A stretch of 64,000 bases of DNA, taken from Lottia gigantea (taxonomy: Eukaryota; Mollusca; Gastropoda; Lottiidae). Positions 22,601 through 28,430 of this stretch are shown piece by piece. Location: the NCBI RefSeq assembly GCF_000327385.1, contig NW_008709715.1, positions 3,928,345 to 3,992,344 on the forward strand. Direction: 5' to 3'. The number at the start of each line of letters is the position of its first letter. Within the stretch, counting starts at the first letter, position 1. Made by a program: the position numbers and the translations under genes. Below the pieces are notes generated by a model that worked only from the letters and a program-made list of their open reading frames with translations, was not told the origin of the DNA and did no database searches.

Positions 22601-23838
22601 TAGAAAAATATTTAGTATAAGTTATTGCCCTTGTTCTTGAAAATGCGTTCAATTTTTAGCTCGTAAACACTCTAGAAGGCACAATTCTGGACGAATTTTG
22701 ACGAAACTTGGGGTGAGTGTTCGTTATCACTCAAGGATGAACCCTATTGAAAATCAGAAGAATGGAAAAAGATTTAGTATGAGTTATTGCCCTTGTTCTT
22801 GAAAACACCTTCAATTTTTAGCTTGTAAACACTCTAGAAGGCACTATTCTCAATGGATTTTGATGAAACTTGGCATGAGTGTTGGTTATCACCCAAGGAT
22901 AAAGCCTATTGAAAATCAGAAAAATCAAGAAATATTTAGTATGAGTTATTGCCCTTGTTCGTGAGAACACTTTCAAATTTTAGCTCTTAAACACTAAAAG
23001 ACATGATTCTTGCCAGATTTTGACAAAACTTGAAGGTTGAATATTTGCCTTCTAGAGTTTTCACAAGCTAAAAATTGAACACGAACAAGGGCAATAACTC
23101 ATACTGAATATTATGCAGTATCGCCCTAAAGAGTTCAAAAGAAGTGTATGACTGAAGGTTGAATATTTCATACTGGTGATTGTTACTGTACTGCTAAATA
23201 TTTTATTCAAAATCAAAGCTGCCAGTGGGCGTATATTACCTTGCCTGGCAAGCTACCTTTATTCAATCAAATAAGGGGTTGCCTGAACTCTAATATTGAT
23301 GAGTTTTCTGCAAACCAAACTGTGAAAATTACAATATTGGTTCTTTTGAAAATCAACAGGAATATTTCTTACTTCGATCCCTTTGTCATACATTCATTAT
23401 AGCTTCTATTAGAAGTTTCATATTTGAGTGATTCTGTCTTTTCAAGAAAAAAATGTGCATGAAATATGACTTTGCTATCACACATATCATTCAAGGCAAA
23501 CAATATTTGCAATGGTGAAGACACATTGTGGTCAAGTTTACACATTCTGGTCAAGTTTACACATTCTGGTCAAGTTTTTGTAGTGAAAAAGCTTAAGTGT
23601 TCCAAATAAACATACAAAGGCTAAAAAAATCTTTTTTTGTAAAGATGAAGATGGTAAGAATCATATTTGTTGGATTCAAATATACTTTATTCTAAAACAT
23701 CATTTCATTTCAGATAAATATACATTAATGGGTGTAACATCATTTGGTAATGGATGTGCTAAGCCTTATATACCTGGTGTTTATACTCGAGTCTCTTCCT
23801 TTATTGAGTGGATTAATGAGAAAATAAACAGATATTAA
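1..23838 (+). CDS. SRCR-LDLa-SRCR-trypsin mosaic serine protease (5' partial)
   Basis: Ten exons: 1..32, 1422..1600, 1755..1862, 2283..2424, 2752..2933, 3466..3700, 5356..5471, 5876..6043, 22127..22300, 23714..23838. They join in phase to 486 residues plus a TAA stop. Order: C-terminal part of an SRCR domain, one LDL-receptor class A module, a complete SRCR domain, a short linker with an activation site (TQK/IVGG), then a whole S1 peptidase. Triad residues are visible (AAHC, NDIAL, GDSGGP), and Asp six residues before the catalytic Ser predicts trypsin-like cleavage after Lys/Arg. A linker Cys (SQCGN) and a catalytic-domain Cys (PACLP) can form the disulfide tethering the pro-chain. The architecture recalls neurotrypsin or insect Tequila, so an extracellular role is likely; the exact orthologue is unknown because the N-terminus is missing. 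The 16-kb intron 6044..22126 hosts the antisense arginine-kinase cluster. Confidence 0.93.
1755..1862 (+). CDS. LDL-receptor class A module exon
   Basis: A single exon between tttttcag and gtaagt encodes about 36 residues with six Cys and the calcium cage [10 protein letters not shown]. This is a canonical LDLa module, typical of mosaic proteases such as Tequila, corin and enteropeptidase. It lies between the two SRCR domains. The following intron (1863..2282) holds nothing recognisable. Confidence 0.93.
2283..2933 (+). CDS. SRCR domain 2, exons 2283..2424 and 2752..2933
   Basis: The first exon reads [16 protein letters not shown], then [20 protein letters not shown]. The second reads through [19 protein letters not shown] to AGVIC. 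All usual SRCR landmarks are present. The intron at 2425..2751 is at the same position (after the LGY/LGF motif) as the intron in SRCR 1, which supports duplication of a two-exon SRCR unit. The following intron (2934..3465) holds only AT-rich sequence. Confidence 0.92.
3466..3700 (+). CDS. Protease linker, activation site and His exon
   Basis: Begins after gtcag. It encodes the linker with SQCGNRP, a basic stretch (RFKRE) and the zymogen cleavage site TQK/IVGG, then the start of the S1 fold through [18 protein letters not shown], which holds the catalytic His. The donor is gtatgt at 3701. The exon is in phase with the next coding exon at 5356. Confidence 0.95.
3701..5355 (+). other. Protease intron carrying a decayed duplicate exon
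   Basis: This 1.65-kb intron separates the His exon from the next S1 exon. It contains a degraded copy of the His exon (listed separately at 4361..4462). The rest is AT-rich sequence without other supported genes; the short open frames in it lack splice or homology support. Confidence 0.6.
4361..4462 (+). pseudogene. Relic of a duplicated S1-protease His exon
   Basis: Read from 4361, the sequence gives [20 protein letters not shown], then GTILTD, a compressed version of the upstream His exon: an activation-site-like R/ISGG, a Pro-Trp, and the CGGTI..D block. About 18 residues between PW and CGG are missing. The sequence then shifts frame where WLLSAAHC would be, and the catalytic His codon is gone. 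No acceptor/donor pair in matching phase is obvious. I infer a tandem exon duplication of the host protease that decayed. A cryptic alternative exon is unlikely because the His block is broken. Confidence 0.6.
5356..5471 (+). CDS. S1 domain exon, VRVGDH block
   Basis: The start is set by the acceptor tatttctag at 5355; this is the only nearby AG that keeps phase with the His exon. It encodes the [20 protein letters not shown] segment, then [11 protein letters not shown], standard trypsin-fold strands after the catalytic His. The donor is gtaagt at 5472. The following 400-bp intron is featureless. Confidence 0.93.
5876..6043 (+). CDS. S1 domain exon with catalytic Asp
   Basis: Encodes [13 protein letters not shown] (catalytic Asp in NDIAL), the chain-linking Cys in VQPACLP, and [11 protein letters not shown]. 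Acceptor tctag, donor gtaag. It is followed by the 16-kb intron that contains the antisense arginine-kinase locus. Confidence 0.95.
6121..6339. repeat. Fold-back (palindromic) element, MITE-like
   Basis: The left arm (about 6121..6187) and right arm (about 6271..6339) are imperfect inverse complements. Both contain the blocks CATCAATTTGCA, CATTCCAATTTTCAATCA and CTGCAATTCCACT in mirror order, about 65 bp per arm with an 80-bp centre. No coding capacity and no clear target-site duplication. A diverged relative lies at 20640..20800. It is probably a non-autonomous DNA transposon or foldback repeat. Confidence 0.6.
6545..6747 (-). pseudogene. Copy A exon 6 remnant
   Basis: Reads [13 protein letters not shown], stop, [19 protein letters not shown], followed by a diverged C-terminus. 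The GEHTES catalytic loop and the NKRRLGLTE block identify it as the last arginine-kinase exon. TAA stands where the intact copy has the Tyr codon TAT. The acceptor position matches the intact gene. The lower edge is approximate because the tail has shifted frame. Confidence 0.88.
7614..7775 (-). pseudogene. Copy A exon 5 remnant
   Basis: 162 bp against 184 bp in the intact copy. Splice borders are preserved, but internal deletions shift the frame and remove the TFCPSNLGT active-site block. It begins AVKAL and still carries DNA for the DRYHIQAR end, now out of frame. Confidence 0.85.
8113..8133 (-). pseudogene. Copy A exon 4 stub next to the minisatellite
   Basis: Only the last 21 bases of exon 4 (coding VYIRLVK) and its donor (GGTTTGTG) remain. 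Upstream on the minus strand the sequence runs directly into minisatellite monomers at 8134. In the intact copy exon 4 is 166 bp, so about 145 bp of exon was replaced or deleted when the array expanded. Confidence 0.85.
8134..9690 (+). repeat. Minisatellite array, about 34/36-bp monomers
   Basis: Roughly 44 tandem monomers, each with a core TGTTGGTGACAAGATTGTCA followed by CTGAGGTCAATAAC or CTGAGGTCAATGATGC. The core holds a short perfect palindrome, GTGACAA-GA-TTGTCAC. It occupies what should be intron 3 plus most of exon 4 of arginine-kinase copy A. A shorter, more degenerate array of the same monomer sits in intron 3 of the intact copy (14940..15745). The 12-residue repeats translatable from both strands are by-products of the 36-bp period. 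Confidence 0.95.
8779..9449 (+). repeat. Left arm of a 671-bp inverted repeat
   Basis: This part of the minisatellite array is the reverse complement of 10180..10850. Paired positions sum to 19629. I checked both ends by eye and the middle through identical translated segments (8987..9346 against 10283..10642), and found no mismatch. The spacer is 9450..10179, 730 bp, and contains kinase exon 3 and the tail of exon 2. Confidence 0.88.
9793..9928 (-). pseudogene. Copy A exon 3 remnant
   Basis: 136 bp against 149 bp in the intact gene. Starts [12 protein letters not shown] and ends with DNA for [13 protein letters not shown] 13-bp net deletion replaces the GELAGEYFP region and shifts the frame. 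Both splice borders are preserved. Confidence 0.88.
10109..10179 (-). pseudogene. Copy A exon 2, 3' part beyond the insert
   Basis: Encodes IVSTRV, stop, [17 protein letters not shown], ending at the same donor as the intact exon. The stop is TGA where the intact gene has CGA for a substrate-phosphate Arg. It abuts the inverted minisatellite arm at 10180. Confidence 0.9.
10180..10850 (-). repeat. Right arm of the 671-bp inverted repeat, inserted in exon 2
   Basis: An inverted copy of 8779..9449 lies inside arginine-kinase exon 2 of copy A. At the left junction the exon reads GTCGAAACAAT and then array; at the right junction array reads into TTACTAGGATC of the exon. Compared with the intact exon, about four bases are lost, and a TCC match is shared between array and exon at the right junction. 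This fits microhomology-primed templated insertion from the neighbouring array. Confidence 0.88.
10851..11031 (-). pseudogene. Copy A exon 2, 5' part
   Basis: Open frame from [19 protein letters not shown] to DLDPSKE, almost identical to the intact exon 2, then breaks into the inverted minisatellite. The acceptor ttccag is intact. High similarity to the intact copy points to a recent duplication or gene conversion. Confidence 0.92.
11515..11680 (-). pseudogene. Copy A exon 1 (open, part of the dead copy)
   Basis: ATG at 11678..11680, then [20 protein letters not shown] to [12 protein letters not shown], ending at a good donor (CAG/GTAAGT) in the same phase as the intact first exon. It resembles the isolated first exon at 19522..19681 (shared [17 protein letters not shown]) more than the first exon of the intact gene. 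Confidence 0.85.
12036..12688. mobile_element. Harbinger-like MITE, 653 bp
   Basis: The ends are inverted complements: TGCTCAGTTCACAACAAC on the left, and reversed right end TGCCTAGTTCACACCAAC, followed inward on both sides by GGCGCTTT-rich sequence. A TTA flanks each side (12033..12035 and 12689..12691), matching the 3-bp TTA/TWA target duplications of PIF/Harbinger elements. The interior is GC-richer than its surroundings and packed with AAAGCG/AAAGCTT words but has no open frame. It lies between the two arginine-kinase copies. Confidence 0.65.
12692..13730. other. Spacer downstream of the intact kinase gene
   Basis: AT-rich sequence without a supported gene. It should contain the 3' UTR of the minus-strand kinase. 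A minus-strand AATAAA (TTTATT at 13391..13396) lies about 340 bases past the stop and is one possible poly(A) signal. Confidence 0.4.
13731..13915 (-). CDS. AK: Arginine kinase exon 6 with Lys-rich C-terminus
   Basis: [20 protein letters not shown], then [12 protein letters not shown], then a tail [16 protein letters not shown] and a TAG stop. GEHTES supplies the catalytic Glu of the mobile loop. The tail extends about ten residues beyond the common end of arginine kinases. Confidence 0.94.
13731..17478 (-). CDS. AK: Arginine kinase, intact (copy B)
   Basis: Six exons: 17319..17478, 16145..16404, 15848..15996, 14721..14886, 14249..14432, 13731..13915. All have GT-AG borders and matching phases, total 1,104 nt, 367 residues. 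It transfers phosphate between ATP and arginine, an energy buffer in the cytoplasm. Visible family landmarks: guanidino-specificity loop SGVGIYA (60-66), STRVRVGR phosphate-binding Args (119-126), NEEDHLR (220-226), TFCPSNLGT with reactive Cys 269, GEHTES (310-315), NKRRLGLTE. It is slightly longer than the usual ~355 residues because of a Lys-rich tail ([12 protein letters not shown]). The residue before SGVG is Glu where most arginine kinases have Asp. The start is the first ATG (A at -3, G at +4). The gene is nested antisense in a protease intron. Confidence 0.96.
14249..14432 (-). CDS. AK: Arginine kinase exon 5
   Basis: [20 protein letters not shown], then [20 protein letters not shown], ending DRYHIQARG. 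Carries the reactive Cys 269 and the phosphate-contacting Arg 278. Confidence 0.95.
14525..14615. repeat. Short dispersed repeat, shared with 44822..44905
   Basis: Contains CCCAGCTGTACATGGGTACA, then GATAA, and later TATCCTTGTAAATATTTT. A similar block lies in a cadherin intron near 44822 (CCCTGCTATACGTGAGTACA, then ATCCCTTTAAATATTTT). Two copies 30 kb apart suggest an old interspersed repeat; class unknown. Confidence 0.4.
14721..14886 (-). CDS. AK: Arginine kinase exon 4
   Basis: [20 protein letters not shown], then [17 protein letters not shown] to SRLVK. Contains the catalytic Glu in NEEDHLR. The usual HN after GRGIY/F is FN here. This exon is nearly deleted in copy A. Confidence 0.95.
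14940..15745 (-). repeat. Degenerate minisatellite in intron 3 of the intact kinase
   Basis: Repeats of the same GGTGACAAGATTGTCACTGAGG-type monomer as 8134..9690, but shorter in total, with point changes and indels in nearly every unit. It lies wholly within intron 3 (14887..15847) and leaves both flanking exons intact. Presence in the same intron of both copies shows that the array predates their duplication. Confidence 0.88.
15848..15996 (-). CDS. AK: Arginine kinase exon 3
   Basis: [20 protein letters not shown], then [14 protein letters not shown], then [11 protein letters not shown]. Acceptor tactag, donor GTTTGT. Arg 190 at its end corresponds to the Arg that pairs with Asp62 in other arginine kinases. 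Confidence 0.95.
16145..16404 (-). CDS. AK: Arginine kinase exon 2
   Basis: Encodes [19 protein letters not shown] to VITKQ, residues 54-140. It holds the substrate-specificity loop and STRVRVGR. This is the exon that the minisatellite insert interrupts in copy A. The 914-bp intron upstream (16405..17318) shows nothing else. Confidence 0.95.
17319..17478 (-). CDS. AK: Arginine kinase exon 1
   Basis: [20 protein letters not shown] to [12 protein letters not shown], residues 1-53 plus one base. Donor CAG/GTTGGT. A frame extends upstream of the ATG but contains no earlier ATG, so 17478 is the start. The N-terminal helical domain begins here. Confidence 0.93.
17522..17537 (-). promoter_or_regulatory. 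TATA-like element upstream of arginine kinase
   Basis: On the minus strand GTTAAATAAATAAAAC lies about 45-60 bases before the ATG. In this AT-rich DNA the motif is weak evidence; a start site some 25-30 bases downstream would leave a very short leader. Confidence 0.25.
17538..19521. other. Upstream region of the intact kinase
   Basis: Two kilobases of AT-rich sequence between exon 1 of the intact gene and the isolated first exon at 19522. No gene or strong repeat seen. If the upstream exon is used as an alternative first exon, this stretch is an intron. Confidence 0.4.
19522..19681 (-). CDS. Isolated arginine-kinase-type first exon
   Basis: ATG at 19679..19681, then [20 protein letters not shown] and [13 protein letters not shown] to [12 protein letters not shown], ending CAG/GTTAGT. 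It has the same length (160 bp), phase and donor position as exon 1 of the intact gene, and an open frame. No exon 2-6 of its own lies between it and the intact gene's exon 1. It may be an alternative first exon splicing to 16145..16404, or the remnant of a third copy. The open frame and good donor favour use; there is no direct proof. Confidence 0.65.
20640..20800. repeat. Diverged relative of the 6121..6339 fold-back element
   Basis: Contains TATTTGCACCATTCCAGTTT, then CCTGATGTCTGTGGTTTG, resembling the reversed right arm at 6271..6339 (TTTGCACCATTCCAATTTTC, GGTCTGTGGCTCCTG). A short inverted match (CCAGTTT against AAACTGG) remains. Confidence 0.4.
20861..21032 (+). repeat. Dispersed repeat containing a GGGACAATAAACC block
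   Basis: Carries CGTTCAGATGGGACAATAAA, then GCATGTTAAAGATCCCTCGA. The first block recurs inverted in a cadherin intron near 48690..48790. The pattern is typical of SINE-like or short DNA repeats of marine invertebrates; I cannot assign the class. Confidence 0.5.
21045..21530 (+). repeat. Interspersed repeat with internal duplication
   Basis: Starts near a GGTCCATCCATCGGTCCGTC stretch and ends near GGTGGGCGTATTCGCTTGCG. Inside, a block of about 165 bp (CTCTATTGATTCTTTTGATC to AGAGATATCGC) is present twice, with a decaying third start. It shares its start and end motifs with 22425..23262, so both are probably copies of one non-autonomous element class. Confidence 0.55.
21865..21950. repeat. 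33-bp tandem repeat, 2.6 copies
   Basis: AT-rich unit beginning ATATTTATATTGATATTACA, repeated almost perfectly in the protease intron just upstream of the 22127 exon. Confidence 0.8.
22127..22300 (+). CDS. S1 domain exon with catalytic Ser
   Basis: [20 protein letters not shown], then [20 protein letters not shown], then GPLVCNIN. Catalytic Ser is in GDSGGP; the Asp of IDTCQGDS is the trypsin-type S1-pocket residue. Acceptor ttgtag after a 16-kb intron, donor gtaagt. Confidence 0.95.
22425..23262 (+). repeat. Interspersed repeat with about 165-bp tandem units
   Basis: Begins around ATACGACCACATGAAATGGG, continues with a CCATCCGTCCGTCCGTCC tract, and ends near CCAGTGGGCGTATATTACCT. Between these lie three to four imperfect units of about 165 bp, each with GCTCGTAAACACTCTA, ATTTTGACAAAACTTGG and TTATTGCCCTTGTTCTTGAA. 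It lies in the last protease intron (22301..23713). No coding capacity. Confidence 0.65.
23531..23577. repeat. 19-bp tandem repeat
   Basis: GTCAAGTTTACACATTCTG repeated 2.5 times in the last protease intron. Confidence 0.75.
23714..23838 (+). CDS. S1 domain terminal exon
   Basis: [20 protein letters not shown], then [18 protein letters not shown] and a TAA stop at 23836..23838. This is the standard C-terminal strand and helix of trypsin-like proteases. The protein ends here without a tail. Confidence 0.95.
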
Positions 23839-25630
23839 ATATGGCATCAAAGAAGTAACAGAACCTGGTGTAGAGCTGCTCTGTGAACAAAACTCATATT
23901 ATTCAAAGTGTATAGACACTGATGATTACATGTGAAGGGTCATCAAAATTCTAATTTTAAACTGAGATAATTTAGCTAATCCAAATTTTCTATTCATGAA
24001 ACTGGCCAATAATATGTTTTTGTAAAACTGCAATCAGCAACTTTAATGAGTAGGCCTACTTCTTCTTAAAATGTATGCAAATATAATTTCAACATGAACT
24101 GTGGAAAAACTTAGGTTAACACTAAATTTTAACTGATTTGTCTGAATTTTGAAGGTTTATATCTGAATTTACACTACTCAAATATTGACTGATTGGATTC
24201 CAATTGATTATATCTGACTTTACAACCCTTTTCAGCATTTTTTAAAACCATTACAAATATTAATAATAACTTTGGTTCAGATTAATCTTATGGTTAATGT
24301 TGATGTCTTCAGGTTTATTTCACACCAATTGATGCAAGACAAACTTTAATCAGATGCCAAGATATGTGTATATTATACAAATGGTATTATATGAGATAAG
24401 TATATTAATAAACAAACAGAATAATGGTTATCTTTTCTATCTCTATGTCTCTACTGGACATACTTATTCAGGACATTTATTGCTGCATGTTGACAGTGTT
24501 ACACAAGCTGTGTTAGTTCCTATTTTGATGTATATTTTGTTCATACATGGCTTTTTCTATGAAATATTTTCTGAAAAATTTGTGAGAACAAATCGTAGTG
24601 GTACTAGATGTTAGGTAACAATCTGATCAAATTCAGAATACTTTCTTTTATCTGATCTTGAAATGGGAAGAAAGGCAAATTGTAGTCTAATCTGAATTAG
24701 GTTACATAAGGGTAAGCATGCTTTTCTTCTATCTATTTCTTCTATTCTTCTCCTTAGTATCAAATATGTCTTTTTTAAGAAATATTTTATCAATGAAACA
24801 GTTTACTTGATCACATCTGGTAATCCTTGGTCAACAGTAATTTAATCATTGACTACTATTGTTAAGATAATAACAATAAATATTCTATTAACCTGTAGTA
24901 AAAATTTGTGTTAAAAGTAATCTTGATATTTGTATTAAGTTTTCCAATAATTCAAAAACTAATAAATGGTGAGGGATTGAGAAGAAAGGTCATACATTCC
25001 AACACGTTTGTCAAAACAAGTGTTAAATGTCATTAGTAGCTTACAGTACACTATGAATAACATGTAGTATTGAAATAAGACTGTCAACAACCATTTTACA
25101 TCATTTAAATGTACATTAAACCAAACTTTTTAACATTAATTTGTCTCTTCTTGAAATAATTTAAGGGAGTCACAGTCCAATTTCTTAAAATCACTGGTAA
25201 CTACTCTGTATGTCGATAAGTTTCTTTCATATTGGTTTATTTTGTTGTCCAATCATATTTAAGTCTCAGTAATGGGAATTTTTAGCTGAGCTAATTAGTA
25301 ATAGTGTTTTTTGCTCACTGTTAAAATGTGAATCTTCAAAGCCATGCGTGTCCAGAATTATCAGCGTTTGAATGTTAAAATGACGACTCGTCAATTAAAG
25401 ATACTCTGTGATATATAGAAAAGACATATTGAAATAGTAAGTAAAATTCTTAGTTTGATGTATTTTTAAAGGATTAATGTGATTTCTAGTACTTCTGAAT
25501 ACTATTTAAATATATTCAAGACTGAAATCAACCCCCCAAAATGATGCCCTTTAAGATGTCTCTTTAAGAAAAGTAATATGAAATATCTGTCACATGATTT
25601 TGTTCAGTAAGATCACATTTATGTCCATTT

Positions 25631-25970
25631 GTAATATCTTGACTTCACATAGAAAATAATCTTATCTTGTTCTATTTGGAATATCTTGCCTTCACATAGA
25701 AAATAATCTTATCTTGTTCCATTTGGAATATCTTGCCTTCACATAGAAAATAATCTTATCTTGTTCCATTTGTAATATCTTGCCTTCACATAGAAAATAA
25801 TCTTATCTTGTTCTATTTGTAATATCTTGCCTTCACATAGAAAATAATCTTATCTTGTTCTATTTGTAATATTTTGCCTTCACATAGAAAATAATCTTAT
25901 CTTGTTTTATTTGGAATATCTTGCCTTCACATAGAAAAGAATCTTATCTTGTTCTAATTGGAATATCTTG
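25631..25970. repeat. 47-bp tandem repeat, about 7 copies
   Basis: Unit made of AATATCTTGCCTTCACATAG followed by AAAATAATCTTATCTTGTTC and a short T-rich end. Copies are nearly identical apart from single-base changes; the last one degrades into single-copy sequence. Confidence 0.9.
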
Positions 25971-26152
25971 CTATCGGCAACACTGTATAAGTTAGATTTA
26001 ATTCTGTTCTATTTGGAATGTCTCTCTTCCATTTAGAACAAATTAATTGCTGTTAGCCATAGTAGTTCATTTTGGTATACATTGCAATGAGTTTGATTTG
26101 GAATTGAAAAAAATAAAGACATAATTTATAAATTTTATATAGAAATAGAATC

Positions 26153-26158
26153 TTTATT
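26153..26158 (-). terminator. Candidate cadherin poly(A) signal
   Basis: AATAAA on the minus strand, about 650 bases downstream of the cadherin stop codon. Context is AT-rich, so the call is weak. Confidence 0.3.
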
Positions 26159-26801
26159 ATATATAATAATCATAATTTTGTATAAAAGACATAATATAAA
26201 TTTGTTGATAGAAAAATCATCTTTTTTAAAAATTTCATTTGTAATGTACATAAAAAAATGTTCAACAATATACAGCACAGTTCTATATACAATATAAAAG
26301 GACATGAGATTCTCTCGTAGTGGTTGTCATGAAAGACATTCCATCTATTTATAAATTTTATACATTTCATTATAAAAAGCTAAAATATTTTGAGATAAAC
26401 TATAATAATTGAGACACTTTAATATAACTATATTTCTTAATAACAGTCAGTATATTTTCTGAGTGACAAATAACATTTTTAAAATTTAACAATTTTGAAA
26501 ACAATTTCTGCACAAATATAATCTCAGAATTCAAAATAAGGAATGTGGTAAAATTTGCATAAAAATTGCATAATAATTAACATGTACATAAATTTGAATT
26601 AACAATGCTATCATAATTATTGTGCTTTAAACATAAAAAATAAACATTTTCAATTCTAATCAGCAGAAGCACCACTTGGAAAACTAACTTAACATTTAAT
26701 TTGACAAAACATTAAAAAAAACTAAGTAACAAACATTTGGTTGTGTAAATTGTAAGTATTTTGGAAGAGGCATTAAAATATATTCTAACAACTAAGATAG
26801 T

Positions 26802-28430
26802 CTATAGAATTGTCATATCTTCTTTTGCTATTCCTGTTGGGGCATTGCGTTGACTATCCCTGAAAAAAGAATAAATGGTACCATTAATAATCAATTCCAG
26901 GATCCAGTAACAGAATTGAATTATATTGTGTTTCTAATCACTAGAACTGTCAATTTTTGATTTCATAAAACAAGTGAACAGCTGGTGTATGTCGAGATTC
27001 AAAATCTATTATTGTAAGAGACGGGTGAATAGTTATTCATTGTTCTATTAAAGTATTTAAAGAAGGTAGTTTAAAGATAAAGTTTATTCTATACACTAAA
27101 ACCATGGCAACATTATTTATATTTACAGTGTAAATAACCAACATAGAATGTATATATAGCTCCAATCAATATGGCCCATTTTAAATCCTATCTAAACAGT
27201 TAACAAACATTTTGTTTATTTACGTATTTGATGTATATAACATTGTGACAGATTCAGAAGGTATAGGATGGTTGTCTAGGGGTGTGGTTCACAGTCTTTT
27301 AGTGAAATAAATTAACTTGAACCTGCTATGCTTAAGAAGGATTTAATCAACAATATAGCTACCCTACCTAATTTTCTTATGTATTCAATTCTTGTTTCAC
27401 ATACAATTACAACAAGATCTGTCATTTAAGCTTAAGACAAGACAGAATAGTGCAAGTTTTTACACGAAACAAATCTAATGAAAATATCATCCTCCATATA
27501 AGAAAGTCAACATCAAATATAAGCAGAGCTGTAGATTATGTTTAATAAAGTTGCTTAGAGCTACTTACTGATCATAAACTGAGTTGAAAGCTGCATTCAC
27601 TCGAGGATCAGAATTTGAATATTGAGCCTCCATATTATCACCACTGAATGTCATATTTATTTCACCTAAATCTTGTACTGCCTCATCGGGTGGTACATAC
27701 ATATTTAAACTCTAAAATAAAAAAGACAAGAATATATGGCAGCTTCCAAGTTCTGTATTGCCCACTGAACAGGCAAATTGTTAAAGGTATTATTACTCTT
27801 TACAAAATATTACAATACTCCGAAATTTGAAAAAAAAACCACCCCAAAACAATAGGAAAACTCATTAAATTAGCACACAATGTCTTGACAAAAAATACTG
27901 CACAGAAAATGAAATGGTACAGTATTAGTCAAAGTATGTGAAATTGGATTGGTTTAAGTCACAAGTATTTAACATTTACACAGCTCAGACACTCATTACT
28001 TAACTATCTTTTCAGTAAAACATAATCATTCTCGTTTAAATAACACATATCTAATACTTGATTTCACAATAAACATTCAATTTTTTAATACTTTTTTTTG
28101 AAAATCAGTATGAATTTTATCATAATCTATAACTAGTTTAGTTAATCAAATTTTAGTTTACTGCTTTTCCAAAAATTGCTTTTGGTTTTCCTTGTCAAAT
28201 AGATCAAAAATCAAGAATTGTTTTCTTGTCTTTCATAGATTGTAAGATCAAATAAAGAGTTACTCTTGTAAAAATTTCCTCTATATTACCACATGTACCT
28301 AATTCTTACAAAAATAAAACTTCATCTTACCTGTGTTTCATATTCTCTTAAGAAATTCTGGGGTTCTACAAATTCTGGATTTTCATAAGATTGTGAATAA
28401 ATTCTGTATTGACTGATGAATTTGATATAT
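26802..28430 (-). CDS. Cadherin cytoplasmic tail exons
   Basis: Exons 28331..28430, 27569..27711 and 26802..26859. The tail reads YIKFISQYRIYSQSYENPEF, EPQNFLREYETQSLNMYVPP, then an acidic stretch, and ends APTGIAKEDMTIL. The last three residues, Thr-Ile-Leu, fit a class I PDZ ligand. Tyr-rich segments (YENPEF, EYETQSL) could be docking or phosphorylation sites. No beta-catenin-binding region of classical cadherins is seen. The introns (26860..27568, 27712..28330) hold nothing recognisable. Confidence 0.88.

Larger units (their letters stand above)
23839..26801. other. Intergenic region between convergent 3' ends
   Basis: Holds the 3' UTRs of the protease (plus) and cadherin (minus). Possible plus-strand AATAAA signals at 24875..24880, 24961..24966 and 26112..26117; a minus-strand one at 26153..26158, about 650 bases past the cadherin stop. 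A 47-bp tandem repeat is at 25631..25970. Short open frames such as 24354..24614 have no support. Confidence 0.5.

Noticed and set aside
22341-22652. Open frames downstream of the Ser exon
   Set aside because: They lie in the interspersed repeat 22425..23262 and its flank and match no protein family I recognise.
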